The notes: generated by a model not told the origin, from the letters alone. A stretch of DNA of 5,826 nucleotides from Chloroflexota bacterium (GCA_022563135.1 JADFNZ010000099.1:1-5826), one strand, 5' to 3'. Counted from the first letter of the stretch, positions 1-5,469 are shown. Made by a program: numbers and translations.

Positions 1-385
1 GACCACCGGCAGCCTGCCGGAGCTCAAGCGCGTCATCGTCGCGAACGGCAACAACATCGCGATGGAGCGGACGCTGGAGGAGGCGCTGCGGGTCGTGCTC
101 GGCCTGGCCGAAGCAACTCTGCCAGAGCCCATCGCCGGCGAGCCAACGCCCGGAGCGACCGCGACGCCCGCCCCCGGCGAAACGCCCCCGCCCACGCCGG
201 TCCCTCAGCCTACGCCAACGCCGGGCGGCGACGACATCGACGCGTTGATCCAACAGGCGAACGATTCGTTCGAACGCGCGCAGCAGCTCCTGCAGCAGGG
301 CGACTTCGCCGGCTACGGCCAAGAGATCGAGCGGCTGGAGGAGCTCCTGCAACGGCTGGCGGAGCTATCGGACCTGGGCCAGTAG
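1..385 (+). CDS. UPF0182 (COG1615) family membrane protein, C-terminal tail (5' partial)
   Basis: The reading frame is open from base 2 to the TAG at 383-385, giving 127 residues with no start in view; an internal ATG at 62 should not be taken as the start. The first residues (TGSLPELKRVIVANGNNIAM, then ERTLEEAL) match the conserved stretch near the end of UPF0182 proteins, which are roughly 900-1000 residue proteins with about seven N-terminal membrane helices and a large extracytoplasmic part. After it come a Pro/Thr/Ala/Gly-rich linker (about residues 41-77) and a Glu/Gln/Leu-rich helical C-terminus (DDIDALIQQAN... to the end), probably coiled coil. This linker-plus-helix ending is also usual for the family. 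The biochemical function of the family is not known. The membrane part lies upstream of the window. The family call rests on remembered motif similarity and is fairly secure. Confidence 0.85.
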   Translation, partial: TTGSLPELKRVIVANGNNIAMERTLEEALRVVLGLAEATLPEPIAGEPTPGATATPAPGETPPPTPVPQPTPTPGGDDIDALIQQANDSFERAQQLLQQGDFAGYGQEIERLEELLQRLAELSDLGQ

Positions 386-405
386 TCGCATCGCCCTTCC
401 TCCCA

Positions 406-414
406 TGATAAGCT
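406..414 (+). promoter_or_regulatory. Candidate extended -10 promoter for the DUF255 gene
   Basis: TGATAAGCT fits the extended -10 pattern TGnTAnnnT (TG at 406-407, hexamer TAAGCT at 409-414). No good -35 sits 16-18 bases upstream, which extended -10 promoters can tolerate. Transcription would begin near 421 and give a leader of about 42 bases carrying the Shine-Dalgarno at 450-457. It lies in the most AT-rich patch of the gap. The motif is short, so this is tentative. Confidence 0.35.
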
Positions 415-425
415 AACTATAGCTT
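410..425. promoter_or_regulatory. Perfect AT-rich dyad, possible operator
   Basis: AAGCTA (410-415) and TAGCTT (420-425) are exact reverse complements around the 4-base centre ACTA. The dyad overlaps the candidate -10 hexamer and the expected transcription start of the next gene, which is where a repressor site would sit. It could instead be a weak terminator of the upstream UPF0182 gene, since TTTT follows at 429-432, but a 6-bp stem with only two G-C pairs makes that unlikely. No specific regulator family is recognised. Confidence 0.35.
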
Positions 426-449
426 CGCTTTTCCCATACCTCGCGTACG

Positions 450-457
450 AAAGGAGG
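450..457 (+). promoter_or_regulatory. Strong ribosome binding site fixing a GTG start
   Basis: AAAGGAGG is close to the perfect anti-Shine-Dalgarno complement and ends 5 bases before the GTG at 463. It decides the start of the DUF255 gene, which has no nearby in-frame ATG. Confidence 0.85.
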
Positions 458-462
458 CGCTT

Positions 463-2310
463 GTGGCCTCTTCGGAGCAGCCGCCGTTCCACTTCTCGCC
501 CCGGCCAAACCGCGCGCATGAGATCCGCTGGCGCTCCTGGGGAGACCAGGCGTTCCAGGAAGCGCACGCGGAAGACAAGCCGATCCTGCTCGGCATCTCC
601 GCGGTCTGGTGCCACTGGTGCCACGTGATGGACGAGACCTCGTACTCAGACGACGCCGTGATCGCGCTGATCAACGAGCGGTTCATCCCCGTGCGCGTCG
701 ACAACGACCAGCGGCCGGACGTGAACGCCCGCTACAACATGGGCGGCTGGCCCTCCACCGCCTTCCTCACGCCGGAGGGCGAAGTGCTCGCTGGCATGAC
801 CTATTCGCCGCCGGAACAGATGCGGCAGACGCTGGAGCAGATCAGCACCTACTATCGCGAGAACAGGGACGAGATCGTGCGGAAGATGGCCGAGGCGCAG
901 GAGCGCCAGCGGCAGGCGCTCACGCAGATGGGTGGCGCCGGCGAGCTCTCCGACCAGGTCCTCCAGGACGTCCTCACCGCCATCGGCGACGTGTACGACC
1001 CGGTGCACGGTGGCTTCGGCAGCGAGCCGAAGTTCCCGCACACGGATAGCATCGACCTGCTCCTCTACGCGCACCTCCGCCGCGACGACCCCGACCTGCT
1101 GCACATGGCCCGCAAGACGCTGGAGCGGATGGCCGCCGGCGGCCTCTTCGATCAGGTCTGGGATGGCTTTTTCCGCTACTCGACGAATCGCGACTGGAGC
1201 GTGCCCCACTTCGAGAAGATGCTGGAGGATAACGCGAACCTCCTCCGCAACGTCCTCCGGCTCTACCGCACCACGCGCGAGGAGGGCCACGCTGCGATCG
1301 CCTCACGGGTGATCAGCTACCTCGACGCGTACCTGAGCGACGCCGATACCGGCGCCTTCTACGGTAGCCAGGACGCCGACGAGGAGTTCTATGCGCTCGA
1401 CGCCGGGGAGCGCGCCCGGCGCGAGGCGCCCTACGTCGACCCCACGGTCTACACGAGCTGGAACGCGATGGCGGTCTCGGCCTACCTGGAAGCCTCGGCG
1501 GCCCTGCAGCGGCCGGAGCTGGGCGAGCGCGCAATCAGGGCGCTCGACTTCATGTGGGAGCGCCTGCGCGCGCCGGGCGATGGGATGTACCGCTACCACG
1601 ATGGCGAGCCGCGCGTCCTGGGCCTGCTCGGCGACCAGGTGTACACCGCCCTGGCGCTGCTCGATGCGTACCAGGCCGCCGCCGAACCTGTGTACCTGGA
1701 CCGAGCGCTGGAGCTCGCCGGCATGTTGGAGGAACGCTTCGCCGATAGCGACGCCGGCGGCTTCTTCGATACGTGGCGGGAGCACGAATCGCTGGGCAGG
1801 CTGGGCCTGCGTCAGAAGCCGTTGAGCGAGAACGCCGCCTGCGCCCGCCTCTTCCTCAGTCTGGAGCAGCTCACGCATGAGCGCCGCTATCGCGAGATCG
1901 CCCGGCGCACGCTAGAGGCGTTCGCAGGCCAGGAGCAGAACATGGGCCACTTCGCGGCCGCCTATGCGCGCGTGGTCGACAGCTATCTCCACCCTCAGGC
2001 CGATGTGAGGCTCGTTGGTACGCGTGACGACGTTCAGGGGCTCTACGACGCCGCGCTGCGCTTGCGACTGCCAGAGCTCACCCTCCAGCGGCTCGATCCG
2101 GCCCGCGACGGCGAACGGCTGGCGGCGCTGGCGCTGCCGCCAGAGCCTGCGCCGGCCGCCTACGTCTGCTTCGGGACCATGTGCTCCGCGCCGGTCAGCA
2201 CGCCCGCGGAGCTGCAGACCGTCGTCGAGGAGATGCAGCGACAGGCGGAGGCAACGAGCCCGGGCGAGCTGACGTACGCGGCCGAAGTGGACGCCGAGAC
2301 CGCGGACTAG
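463..2310 (+). CDS. DUF255 thioredoxin-like / six-hairpin glycosidase-like protein (YyaL/SPATA20 family), compact form
   Basis: This encodes 615 residues from a GTG start with a strong Shine-Dalgarno. The N-terminal third is a thioredoxin-like domain: KPILLGISAVWCHWCHVM places a CxxC motif at Cys50-Cys53, followed by the VDND.RPDVN segment and GGWPSTAFLTPEG. The rest resembles the alpha/alpha-barrel part of the family: GGFGSEPKFPH (about 183-193), GGLFDQVWDGFFRYS, VPHFEKMLEDNA (247-258), GSQDADEE (301-308) and TSWNAMAVSAY (331-341). Near the end, VCFGTMCSAPV (568-578) matches the conserved Cys-x4-Cys-x2-Pro tail. Members include B. subtilis YyaL and mammalian SPATA20; their reaction is not established, and a thiol-redox role is inferred from the CxxC. 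No signal peptide is visible, so it is probably cytoplasmic. It is shorter than the roughly 670-700 residues typical of the family. It follows the UPF0182 gene by 77 bases and appears to have its own promoter. Confidence 0.9.
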   Translation: MASSEQPPFHFSPRPNRAHEIRWRSWGDQAFQEAHAEDKPILLGISAVWCHWCHVMDETSYSDDAVIALINERFIPVRVDNDQRPDVNARYNMGGWPSTAFLTPEGEVLAGMTYSPPEQMRQTLEQISTYYRENRDEIVRKMAEAQERQRQALTQMGGAGELSDQVLQDVLTAIGDVYDPVHGGFGSEPKFPHTDSIDLLLYAHLRRDDPDLLHMARKTLERMAAGGLFDQVWDGFFRYSTNRDWSVPHFEKMLEDNANLLRNVLRLYRTTREEGHAAIASRVISYLDAYLSDADTGAFYGSQDADEEFYALDAGERARREAPYVDPTVYTSWNAMAVSAYLEASAALQRPELGERAIRALDFMWERLRAPGDGMYRYHDGEPRVLGLLGDQVYTALALLDAYQAAAEPVYLDRALELAGMLEERFADSDAGGFFDTWREHESLGRLGLRQKPLSENAACARLFLSLEQLTHERRYREIARRTLEAFAGQEQNMGHFAAAYARVVDSYLHPQADVRLVGTRDDVQGLYDAALRLRLPELTLQRLDPARDGERLAALALPPEPAPAAYVCFGTMCSAPVSTPAELQTVVEEMQRQAEATSPGELTYAAEVDAETAD

Positions 2311-2327
2311 CCGCGCTGCCCTGCCGC

Positions 2328-2336
2328 TGCTAGACT
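2328..2336 (+). promoter_or_regulatory. Candidate extended -10 for a leaderless hydrolase transcript
   Basis: TGCTAGACT fits TGnTAnnnT with the hexamer TAGACT at 2331-2336. Only six bases (2337-2342) separate it from the GTG at 2343, so the usual -10 to +1 distance puts the transcription start on the start codon itself. No Shine-Dalgarno is present upstream. This fits leaderless expression, although read-through from the DUF255 gene 32 bases upstream is also possible. Confidence 0.4.
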
Positions 2337-2342
2337 TGCGCC

Positions 2343-3215
2343 GTGGCTTCTACACCAGAGACGGTTCTCCTGAGGGACGGCCGCCGGCTCTCCTACGCGG
2401 AGTACGGCGACCCGAACGGCAAGCCCGTCTTCTACTTCCACGGCTTCCCCAGTTCACGGCTGAGCGCAAAGCTTGCTGAGGAGACGGCGCGGCGGGACGG
2501 CGTGCGGCTGATCGCCGTCGACCGGCCCGGCATCGGAACGTCGGACTACCTGGCACGACGGGGCTTTAGCGATTGGCCGGACGACGTGGTGCAGGTGGCC
2601 GATGCGTTGGGCATCCAGCGTTTCGCCATTGTGGGCGTCTCGGGTGGCGGGCCGTACGCGGCTGCCTGTGCGCGAAAGATCCCGGAGCGCATCATTGCGG
2701 TGGCGATCGTCAGCGGCGCGGGCCCGTTCGACGTGCCGGCGTCCGCGAAAGGGCTACGTACGCTGAGTCGCTTCTTCGCGAGGCTGAACGGCCGGTTCCC
2801 CTGGCTGATGATCCCTGGCATGTGGCTCTTCTCGCTCGCGGCGCGCTGGTTCCCCAGACGGACGGTCAGGCTCGCGAGCCGGTCGATGCCGCCGTACGAC
2901 AAGCGGATTATGGCCCGTCCAGAGGTGATCGACACGCTCAGCGCGGACATGCGCGAGGCGTTTCGCCAAGGCCACCGCGGGCCTCTCCTGGAAGCGGCGC
3001 TCTACCAGCAGCCGTGGGACTTCCGGCTGGAGGAGATCACCATGGAGGTGCACCTCTGGCAAGGAGAGGCGGACAGCATGATCCCACCGTCGATGGGGCG
3101 CTACCAGGCGCAGGCGATGCCAAACTGCCATGCCCGCTTCTACCCGGACGAGGGTCACCTGCTCGTGATCGAGCGGATGGGGGAGATCAACCGCGCGCTC
3201 TTCCCCGCAGGCTGA
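2343..3215 (+). CDS. Alpha/beta hydrolase fold protein
   Basis: This encodes 290 residues from GTG. The alpha/beta-hydrolase landmarks appear in order: VFYFHGFPSSR (29-39) with the HGFP oxyanion-hole segment; LIAVDRPGIGTSD (56-68); the nucleophile elbow GVSGGGP with Ser100; a cap region of about 130-215 containing a hydrophobic helix (about 152-167); the acid Asp244 in LWQGEADSMIPP; and the general base His272 in PDEGHLL. The complete triad predicts an active cytoplasmic esterase or related hydrolase, but the substrate cannot be read from the sequence. The length is normal for the superfamily. Proteins of this type are often annotated only as alpha/beta hydrolase. The GTG was chosen because the conserved beta-strand start (LLRDGRRLSYAEYG) begins nine residues in. 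No Shine-Dalgarno precedes it. It converges with the DinB-like gene across only 21 bases. Confidence 0.9.
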   Translation: MASTPETVLLRDGRRLSYAEYGDPNGKPVFYFHGFPSSRLSAKLAEETARRDGVRLIAVDRPGIGTSDYLARRGFSDWPDDVVQVADALGIQRFAIVGVSGGGPYAAACARKIPERIIAVAIVSGAGPFDVPASAKGLRTLSRFFARLNGRFPWLMIPGMWLFSLAARWFPRRTVRLASRSMPPYDKRIMARPEVIDTLSADMREAFRQGHRGPLLEAALYQQPWDFRLEEITMEVHLWQGEADSMIPPSMGRYQAQAMPNCHARFYPDEGHLLVIERMGEINRALFPAG

Positions 3216-3236
3216 CCTTGGCGGGACCGCGCGGTA

Positions 3237-3749
3237 TCAGCGCTGCTCGGAAGCGCCGCCGGCGAGCGCCTCCCTCAGGGAGCGCGCCTGCCAGAGGTGC
3301 TCCAGATCGTGCTCGGTCTGCTCGCGGGCGAGGTGGGCGATGGTGACCGTGCCCCGGTAGGGATGGTGGCCGCTGCGCTCCCACTCGTCCGGCGCCAGGC
3401 TTCGTAGGAGGTTGATCGAGCGGTGCCGCAAGTACTCGAACTGCTCAAGCGCTTCGTAGAGGTCGCAGTCGCGGTAGTCGTTATCGAGCAGCAGCGCCTC
3501 CGGGTCGAACGCCCGCAGGCGCGGCTCGTCCTCATCGGCGATGCGCTGAATCGCCTCAAGGAAGCTCTCCTCGCAGTCGCGCAGGTGGGCGGCCGTCTCC
3601 TTCAGCGAGAGGGCGTCCTCCGACGGTCTCTCGCGCACGTCGTCTTCGTCCACGCCCCAGAGCAGCGCCTCAAGCTCGCGCGCGACCTCCCGCAGGGCCT
3701 TCGTCAGCCAGAGGGACTCTGTGTAGTCAGGAGCGGTGCGTTGCGGCAT
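3237..3749 (-). CDS. DinB-like four-helix-bundle protein
   Basis: From the ATG at 3749 this gives 170 residues. The protein is mostly helical and acidic. It shows the spaced histidines of the DinB/YfiT-like superfamily: His55 in SLKETAAHLRDCEE, and His147 and His151 in LAREQTEHDLEHLWQAR. In characterised members such a His triad binds a divalent metal. The superfamily includes damage-induced B. subtilis DinB and several thiol-transferase enzymes, and no specific activity can be assigned here. A start nine codons upstream at 3776 is possible, but a TGGTACAAT promoter-like element (3764-3772) would then lie inside the coding region, so 3749 is preferred. Neither start has a Shine-Dalgarno. The gene is divergent from the uracil-DNA glycosylase gene, with 71 bases between the two starts. 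Confidence 0.8.
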   Translation of the reverse strand: MPQRTAPDYTESLWLTKALREVARELEALLWGVDEDDVRERPSEDALSLKETAAHLRDCEESFLEAIQRIADEDEPRLRAFDPEALLLDNDYRDCDLYEALEQFEYLRHRSINLLRSLAPDEWERSGHHPYRGTVTIAHLAREQTEHDLEHLWQARSLREALAGGASEQR

Positions 3750-3763
3750 GGGAGATCGGGGCC

Positions 3764-3772
3764 ATTGTACCA
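3764..3772 (-). promoter_or_regulatory. Candidate extended -10 promoter for the DinB-like gene
   Basis: Read on the minus strand, TGGTACAAT matches TGnTAnnnT, and its hexamer TACAAT is one mismatch from TATAAT. The ATG at 3749 lies 14 bases downstream, giving a predicted leader of only about 7 bases. No convincing -35 is visible. The element also argues against the longer reading frame starting at 3776. Confidence 0.45.
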
Positions 3773-3806
3773 CCATGCCGAGGCGTTCGTCGCGAGCCTG
3801 CTCCTG

Positions 3807-3815
3807 TGCTAGGAC
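3807..3815 (+). promoter_or_regulatory. Start-site signal of the uracil-DNA glycosylase gene: AGGA or -10-like
   Basis: TGCTAGGAC precedes the ATG at 3821. It can be read in two ways. AGGA (3811-3814) ending six bases before the ATG can serve as a Shine-Dalgarno. Alternatively TGCTAGGAC is a degenerate extended -10 (TGnTAnnnT with a final C) placing transcription start at the ATG. Either reading favours ATG 3821 over the in-frame GTG at 3806, which would put this element inside the coding region. Confidence 0.4.
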
Positions 3816-3820
3816 GCGCG

Positions 3821-4468
3821 ATGGCCGGTACGAAGCCCGCCCGCGCCCAGCCGCTCCAGAGCGAGTTCGATGCGCTCTGCGCCCGCGTCCGCGACTGCTT
3901 CGCCTGCTCCTCCATGAACCACGTCCACATCCTGGGCGAGGTGAACGGCCCGCTCGACGCCGAAGTCCTGTTCGTCGCGGAGGCGCCGGGACGGTTGGGC
4001 GCGGCGCGGACCGGCCTGCCGATGACCTCCGACGTCACGGGCCGCCGCTTCCGCGCCTTCCTCGCGCACGCCGGCATCGCACGCGAGCGGGTCTTCGTCA
4101 CGAACAGCGTCCTCTGCAATCCGCTCACATCGTCCGGCAACAACCGGCGGCCGAAGGCGGGGGAGGTCGCCGCCTGCCGCGGCTTCCTAACCGCGCAGCT
4201 TCGTCTTGTGCGGGCGACCGTCGTGGTCGCGCTGGGAGGCGTGGCGCTGGAAGCGCTTGGTCGTATCGGGCCTCACGACGCCGTGCTCGCGCGGGACGTG
4301 GGCCGCTCGCTGCGCTGGCGGGCGCCGGACGAGAGCGGCGGCGGTGCTCACGTCCGCACGCTCGTGCCGCTCTACCACCCCAGCATTCAGTCGACGCTCA
4401 CGCGGCCGCACGAGACGCAGCTCGACGACTGGCGACGCTTGGGGCGGTTAGTGCGGGAGCTGGCGTAG
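3821..4468 (+). CDS. Uracil-DNA glycosylase family protein, Fe-S type (family 4/5-like)
   Basis: From ATG 3821 this gives 215 residues. Four cysteines match the 4Fe-4S ligands of family 4/5 glycosylases in order and spacing: Cys26 and Cys29 (RDCFAC), Cys99 (TNSVLCNP) and Cys119 (EVAACRGFL). The substrate-pocket motif is AEAPGRLGAARTG (53-65), followed by a VFVTNSVLCNP strand, VVVALGGVALEAL (134-146) and the leucine-loop motif LYHPSIQS with His186. Such enzymes excise uracil, or other deaminated bases, from DNA as the first step of base excision repair. The GARTGLPMTSDVTG stretch looks closer to family 5 (UDGb), whereas AEAPG resembles family 4 GEAPG, so the subfamily is left open. The KRRIH-type insert of UdgX is absent. 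The lone insertion-like SSGNNRRP sits between Cys99 and Cys119. An in-frame GTG at 3806 would add five residues. Confidence 0.88.
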   Translation: MAGTKPARAQPLQSEFDALCARVRDCFACSSMNHVHILGEVNGPLDAEVLFVAEAPGRLGAARTGLPMTSDVTGRRFRAFLAHAGIARERVFVTNSVLCNPLTSSGNNRRPKAGEVAACRGFLTAQLRLVRATVVVALGGVALEALGRIGPHDAVLARDVGRSLRWRAPDESGGGAHVRTLVPLYHPSIQSTLTRPHETQLDDWRRLGRLVRELA

Positions 4469-4473
4469 GCCGT

Positions 4474-4502
4474 TTGCGCGGCATTTCACCAACGCCTACG
4501 AT
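4474..4502 (+). promoter_or_regulatory. Candidate promoter of the membrane-protein gene
   Basis: TTGCGC (4474-4479) resembles the first half of a -35 box. It is followed after 17 bases by TACGAT (4497-4502), a TAnnnT -10 hexamer. Transcription would start around 4509-4511, at or beside the ATG at 4511. No Shine-Dalgarno lies in the eight bases between hexamer and ATG, which again fits a leaderless message. The -35 match is weak. Confidence 0.35.
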
Positions 4503-4510
4503 GGTCTCAG

Positions 4511-5341
4511 ATGGATCTCGACGCGCTTCAGCTTGCGATACTGCTCATCCTGGCCGAGTTCACCGTCGGCAGCCTCGTTGCGGTTCTTGTGATGGACGCT
4601 CGTAATGCCGTGCCGGCCAGCTTCGTCAAGCTCTCTTCGGGAATCGTGGTCGTGGGGGCCGCGCTGACGGCGCTGGCCGCGTTCAACGCGGATAGCGCTC
4701 AGTTGCAGGACTACCGGCTCCAAGACGGGCTCTTCGGGCCGGTGCGAGGGACGTACCTCGCCTTCGTCGCGCTGACCCTCCCCTACGCGTGGGTCACCCT
4801 GCGGGGGCGGCGGGAGGCGTCGTTGCGCTGGGGTGCGGTCGCCTCGGCGGCTGGCGTGGTGGGGCTGGGCATGCTGGCGTATCAGGTGAGCCTCCCCACG
4901 TGGGGATTCGCCGGCGTCTTCATCAGCCTGCTCGCCGGCTCGCTCGCGCTTGGCCTGGTGAGCGAGTCGATGATCATGGGCCACTGGTACCTGGTGCGGC
5001 CGAAGCTCCCCGGCCGGCCGCTCCAGGAGCTTACGCTGCTGCTCTTCGCCGTGCTGGTGATCCAGGCGGTGCTGATCATCGTCAACGCTTCGATCCCGGC
5101 GCGCGAGGTGCCGGAGAGCACGGCGGCCCTTGCCGGCGGCCTCGCCTCCAACCCGGCGTTCTGGCTGCGCGTGGGCGTGGGCATGGTCTTCCCGCTCGCG
5201 CTGGCGTACATGGCGTGGCAGTCCAGCAAGGAGCACGCCATGATGTCGGCCACGGGGCTCCTCTACATCGCCGTGGGCGCCGTCTTCGTGGGCGAAGTGC
5301 TCGCCCGTGGCCTCCTCTTCGTCACCGCCTCGCCGGTATAA
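4511..5341 (+). CDS. Uncharacterised multi-pass membrane protein (about eight helices)
   Basis: This encodes 276 residues from ATG to TAA (5339-5341). I do not recognise the family with certainty. About eight hydrophobic segments are visible at roughly 6-28, 38-58, 80-97, 107-126, 132-150, 173-192, 218-236 and 246-270, joined by short loops, so nearly the whole protein is membrane-embedded. Polar or charged residues occur within or at the edges of helices: Glu16, Glu152, His158, Glu262 and Arg266. The most distinctive motif is SESMIMGHWYLVRPKLPGRPL (151-171, His158 at the end of helix 5), together with MSATGLLYIAVGAVFVGEVLAR near the C-terminus. An eight-helix layout recalls anchor subunits such as DmsC/NrfD types, but no partner oxidoreductase genes are nearby, so this is only a comparison. 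The upstream ATG at 4501 is out of frame. The gene follows the glycosylase gene by 42 bases and appears separately promoted. Confidence 0.75.
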   Translation: MDLDALQLAILLILAEFTVGSLVAVLVMDARNAVPASFVKLSSGIVVVGAALTALAAFNADSAQLQDYRLQDGLFGPVRGTYLAFVALTLPYAWVTLRGRREASLRWGAVASAAGVVGLGMLAYQVSLPTWGFAGVFISLLAGSLALGLVSESMIMGHWYLVRPKLPGRPLQELTLLLFAVLVIQAVLIIVNASIPAREVPESTAALAGGLASNPAFWLRVGVGMVFPLALAYMAWQSSKEHAMMSATGLLYIAVGAVFVGEVLARGLLFVTASPV

Positions 5342-5342
5342 T
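5337..5342 (+). promoter_or_regulatory. Consensus TATAAT overlapping a stop codon, possible promoter of the HD gene
   Basis: TATAAT is an exact -10 consensus and contains the TAA stop of the membrane-protein gene. A matching -35 is not evident at 17 bases upstream. If used, the transcript would start near 5349 and carry both hairpin repeats in a leader of roughly 120 bases before the HD gene at 5470. It could also be a chance product of Val-stop codons. Confidence 0.35.
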
Positions 5343-5367
5343 TGCCGTCAGCCTGCGCCTACACGCC

Positions 5368-5393
5368 GGGCCGACCTGAAGGTCGGCCCCTAC
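5368..5393 (-). repeat. REP-like element 1: GTAG head plus 10-bp hairpin
   Basis: GGGCCGACCT (5368-5377) and AGGTCGGCCC (5380-5389) form a perfect 10-bp inverted repeat with a 2-base centre. It is followed directly by CTAC (5390-5393), so on the minus strand the element reads GTAG followed at once by the hairpin. A GTAG tetranucleotide at the 5' foot of a palindrome is the known signature of REP sequences mobilised by RAYT (TnpA-REP) transposases. It may also act as a 3' stabiliser or weak terminator for the upstream gene, although no T-tract follows. Confidence 0.7.
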
Positions 5394-5416
5394 GAGGATG
5401 GCGCTGGTCGCTCGAC

Positions 5417-5442
5417 GTAGGGACAGACCTTTAGGTCTGTCC
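5417..5442 (+). repeat. REP-like element 2: GTAG head plus 10-bp hairpin
   Basis: GTAG (5417-5420) directly precedes GGACAGACCT (5421-5430), TT, and AGGTCTGTCC (5433-5442), a perfect 10-bp inverted repeat. It has the same design as element 1 but lies on the opposite strand, and the two GTAG heads face each other across 23 bases. Counting one more base on each side, CCCTACG (5388-5394) and CGTAGGG (5416-5422) are also exact reverse complements. The stem differs from element 1 at two positions, both compensated. Confidence 0.7.
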
Positions 5443-5456
5443 GGCCCCGACAGGCG

Positions 5457-5463
5457 AAAGGAG
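5457..5463 (+). promoter_or_regulatory. Ribosome binding site of the HD gene
   Basis: AAAGGAG ends six bases before the ATG at 5470 and supports that start. It lies 14 bases after the second hairpin, so that hairpin, if formed in RNA, would stand close to the initiation site. Confidence 0.8.
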
Positions 5464-5469
5464 CCGCCG

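Noticed and set aside
646..1878. Two long minus-strand open frames (646-1290 and 1303-1878) inside the DUF255 gene
   Set aside because: Long antisense frames are common opposite GC-rich genes. Neither has a recognisable motif or a plausible ribosome binding site, and the sense frame is strongly supported.
3226..3235. ACCGCGCGGT palindrome in the 21-base gap between the convergent genes, considered as a bidirectional terminator
   Set aside because: The 10-base palindrome leaves almost no loop and at most a 3-bp stem in practice, with no T-tract on either side. It is probably chance in GC-rich sequence.
3237..3776. Longer DinB-like frame starting at 3776
   Set aside because: The nine extra residues have no family similarity or Shine-Dalgarno, and their coding region would contain the TGGTACAAT promoter-like element.
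3736..4605. Plus-strand 289-codon open frame across the glycosylase gene
   Set aside because: It is a shadow frame, Arg/Ala/Pro-rich with no motifs. It overlaps the glycosylase gene, whose Cys and His motifs are clear, and it crosses the divergent intergenic region.
4496..5236. Minus-strand 246-codon open frame opposite the membrane-protein gene
   Set aside because: Its composition is dominated by Arg/His/Glu/Gln with no domain pattern, as expected for the antisense of a GC-rich gene. The plus-strand frame shows regular membrane helices.
5368..5442. The two hairpins considered as a minimal CRISPR array or as ordinary intrinsic terminators
   Set aside because: There are only two units, in opposite orientation and with different stems, which rules out a CRISPR array. 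No U-tract follows either stem, and the GTAG foot is better explained by a REP-type element.
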